A stretch of 64,000 bases of DNA from Gavia stellata (Eukaryota > Chordata > Aves > Gaviiformes > Gaviidae): contig NC_082620.1 in NCBI RefSeq assembly GCF_030936135.1, forward strand, positions 3,224,001-3,288,000, in the 5' to 3' direction. The notes under the pieces are model-generated. The model was not told the origin of the DNA, did not search any database, and saw nothing but the letters and a program-made list of their open reading frames with translations. The translations under genes were made by a program, and so were the position numbers. Below, piece by piece: positions 62,884 through 64,000 of the stretch (its first letter is position 1; each line of letters begins with the position of its first letter).

Positions 62884-64000
62884 CTGGTGAGCAGTTCATG
62901 CCATTTGTGCTTTAGAAATAAGTAAATAAACAAATGCCATATTCTTATTACACCAGTTTCATCTTTCCTCCTATTTTTATGAACTGAAAATACTAGTAAG
63001 AGGGCCAAAAGATATTATAAACCCACAGAATGTGTATTAATTTTTTTTCAATTCTGGGGATCAAGTCGGACTGGTTTAATGCAGTCTGACGATTTGTCCT
63101 GGTACGTTCCAACAGACGTGTCTGTTTGAATAAAGCTTTTGTTCGTTTCTGGTGTGCATATGCTTTCAACTTCTCCCACCTAACTCTAAGCAAGCAGATT
63201 TGTGAATGGAAATGGTGAATACTTTACTGGTTGGTCTTCGATGAGGTTTTACGTTTGTTCTGCTGATGCTAATGCATGAATATAATTTTTTCTTTTTCAA
63301 AATCTCTCCAATTCCATTCTAGGAGACACCATTGCAGACTAGTTAAATCTGCAGCTCTCTAATTGTTTTAACCGAAGAAAATTATTACATAGAATACCCC
63401 GAAACAGCAGCATCATTTAGCAGAGTGCTTTCTGAATAAGGAAGGATCTAAAAACCACATGAATGCCAGAAAACAGGGAACATCCAACACAGTAAAAGGT
63501 GTTCCTTTTACTTTTTGGCCTTGGTGTCCAAAAACTTTTGCTGAAATAGAAGATAATTTGACAAAATATGCAGGCTCTAGAAATACAAGTATTTCCTAAG
63601 GAAATAAAAATTTCTCCCTGTCTAGATGCATTCCTTTTAGTTAATAGCTAAATACCGTGAAGTGGGCACACAGCATAAGAATTCCATTTTGTGGAGCAGT
63701 CCTCTTAATTGTCACTTAGAGTGTAAGTAGTAGAATAAATCTGTGGTGAACCCAACAAAGGATTTATCAGCTCTTTTCAGAAGGAAGTTCATAATTGCTT
63801 AAATTTCTGATGGACTGCGCCAGGCCTACATGACAGTGCCCTGGATTTAACCGAACTGGAAAGCATTAGTTACCTACTGCAAACGTCTGCCTGTCTGAAA
63901 AGCAGCAGCCTCCCCATGCCCTCAGAAGTGTCGCATTTGAACGTGAGCCAGTGCCGTACCCATGACGTGCATTTTCAGCCATCTCTCCCTTCGTACCAGG

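Larger units (their letters stand above)
53815..64000 (-). other. VPS13D: VPS13D intron (continues beyond window)
   Basis: No further VPS13D exon could be identified in these 10.2 kb, so the next upstream exon is probably outside the window. Several isolated exon-like segments occur on the minus strand (57434-57453, 58681-58726 and 62761-62883), but none joins in phase to the exon at 53814. A GC-rich, motif-dense patch lies at 61621-61900. Confidence 0.75.

Noticed and set aside
1..64000. CRISPR arrays, bacterial operons, phage or complete retroviral genes
   Set aside because: Nothing of this kind is present. The window is vertebrate nuclear DNA with split genes.

Overview
The window looks like sauropsid, most probably avian, nuclear DNA. 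It contains split vertebrate genes with GT-AG introns, a low density of interspersed repeats, and CR1 LINE 3' ends that finish in the sauropsid-type ATTCTGTG octamer. It also has one orphan CpG island and no bacterial-style gene packing. The order DHRS3 (plus) then VPS13D (minus), tail to tail, is the arrangement I know from human 1p36; the corresponding bird microchromosome is my recollection and was not checked.

Region by region: 1-16386 is the 3' part of DHRS3 intron 1, with two CR1 fragments and two regulatory-looking patches. One patch is near 4.15-4.4 kb. The other is near 12.1 kb and carries a DR5-like retinoic acid receptor element. 16387-20391 holds DHRS3 coding exons 2-6, which all join in phase into 237 codons ending at a stop. 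Exon 1 (cofactor-binding motif and N-terminal membrane segment) lies before the window. The DHRS3 3' UTR follows, to roughly 21.7 kb. 21.7-48 kb is intergenic. Within it a CpG island (about 31.56-32.70 kb) carries a near-perfect 19-bp minisatellite, and a string of exon-like segments follows on the plus strand at 37.6, 43.5, 44.5 and 46.05 kb. I recognise no known gene there. The last three segments join in phase into a hypothetical 84-residue ORF with a Kozak start, a hydrophobic N-terminal stretch, a stop and a poly(A) signal. 48553-53814 holds the last three coding exons of VPS13D on the minus strand, and the rest of the window is VPS13D intron, including a GC-rich candidate conserved element near 61.6-61.9 kb.

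Functionally the two firm genes are unrelated. DHRS3 is a retinaldehyde reductase that limits retinoic acid synthesis. VPS13D is a very large bridge-like lipid transfer protein of mitochondrial and peroxisomal contact sites. Most open reading frames of 60-200 codons here are chance frames. The cluster of long overlapping frames on both strands at 31.5-32.7 kb arises because the GC-rich tandem repeat is stop-free in every frame.
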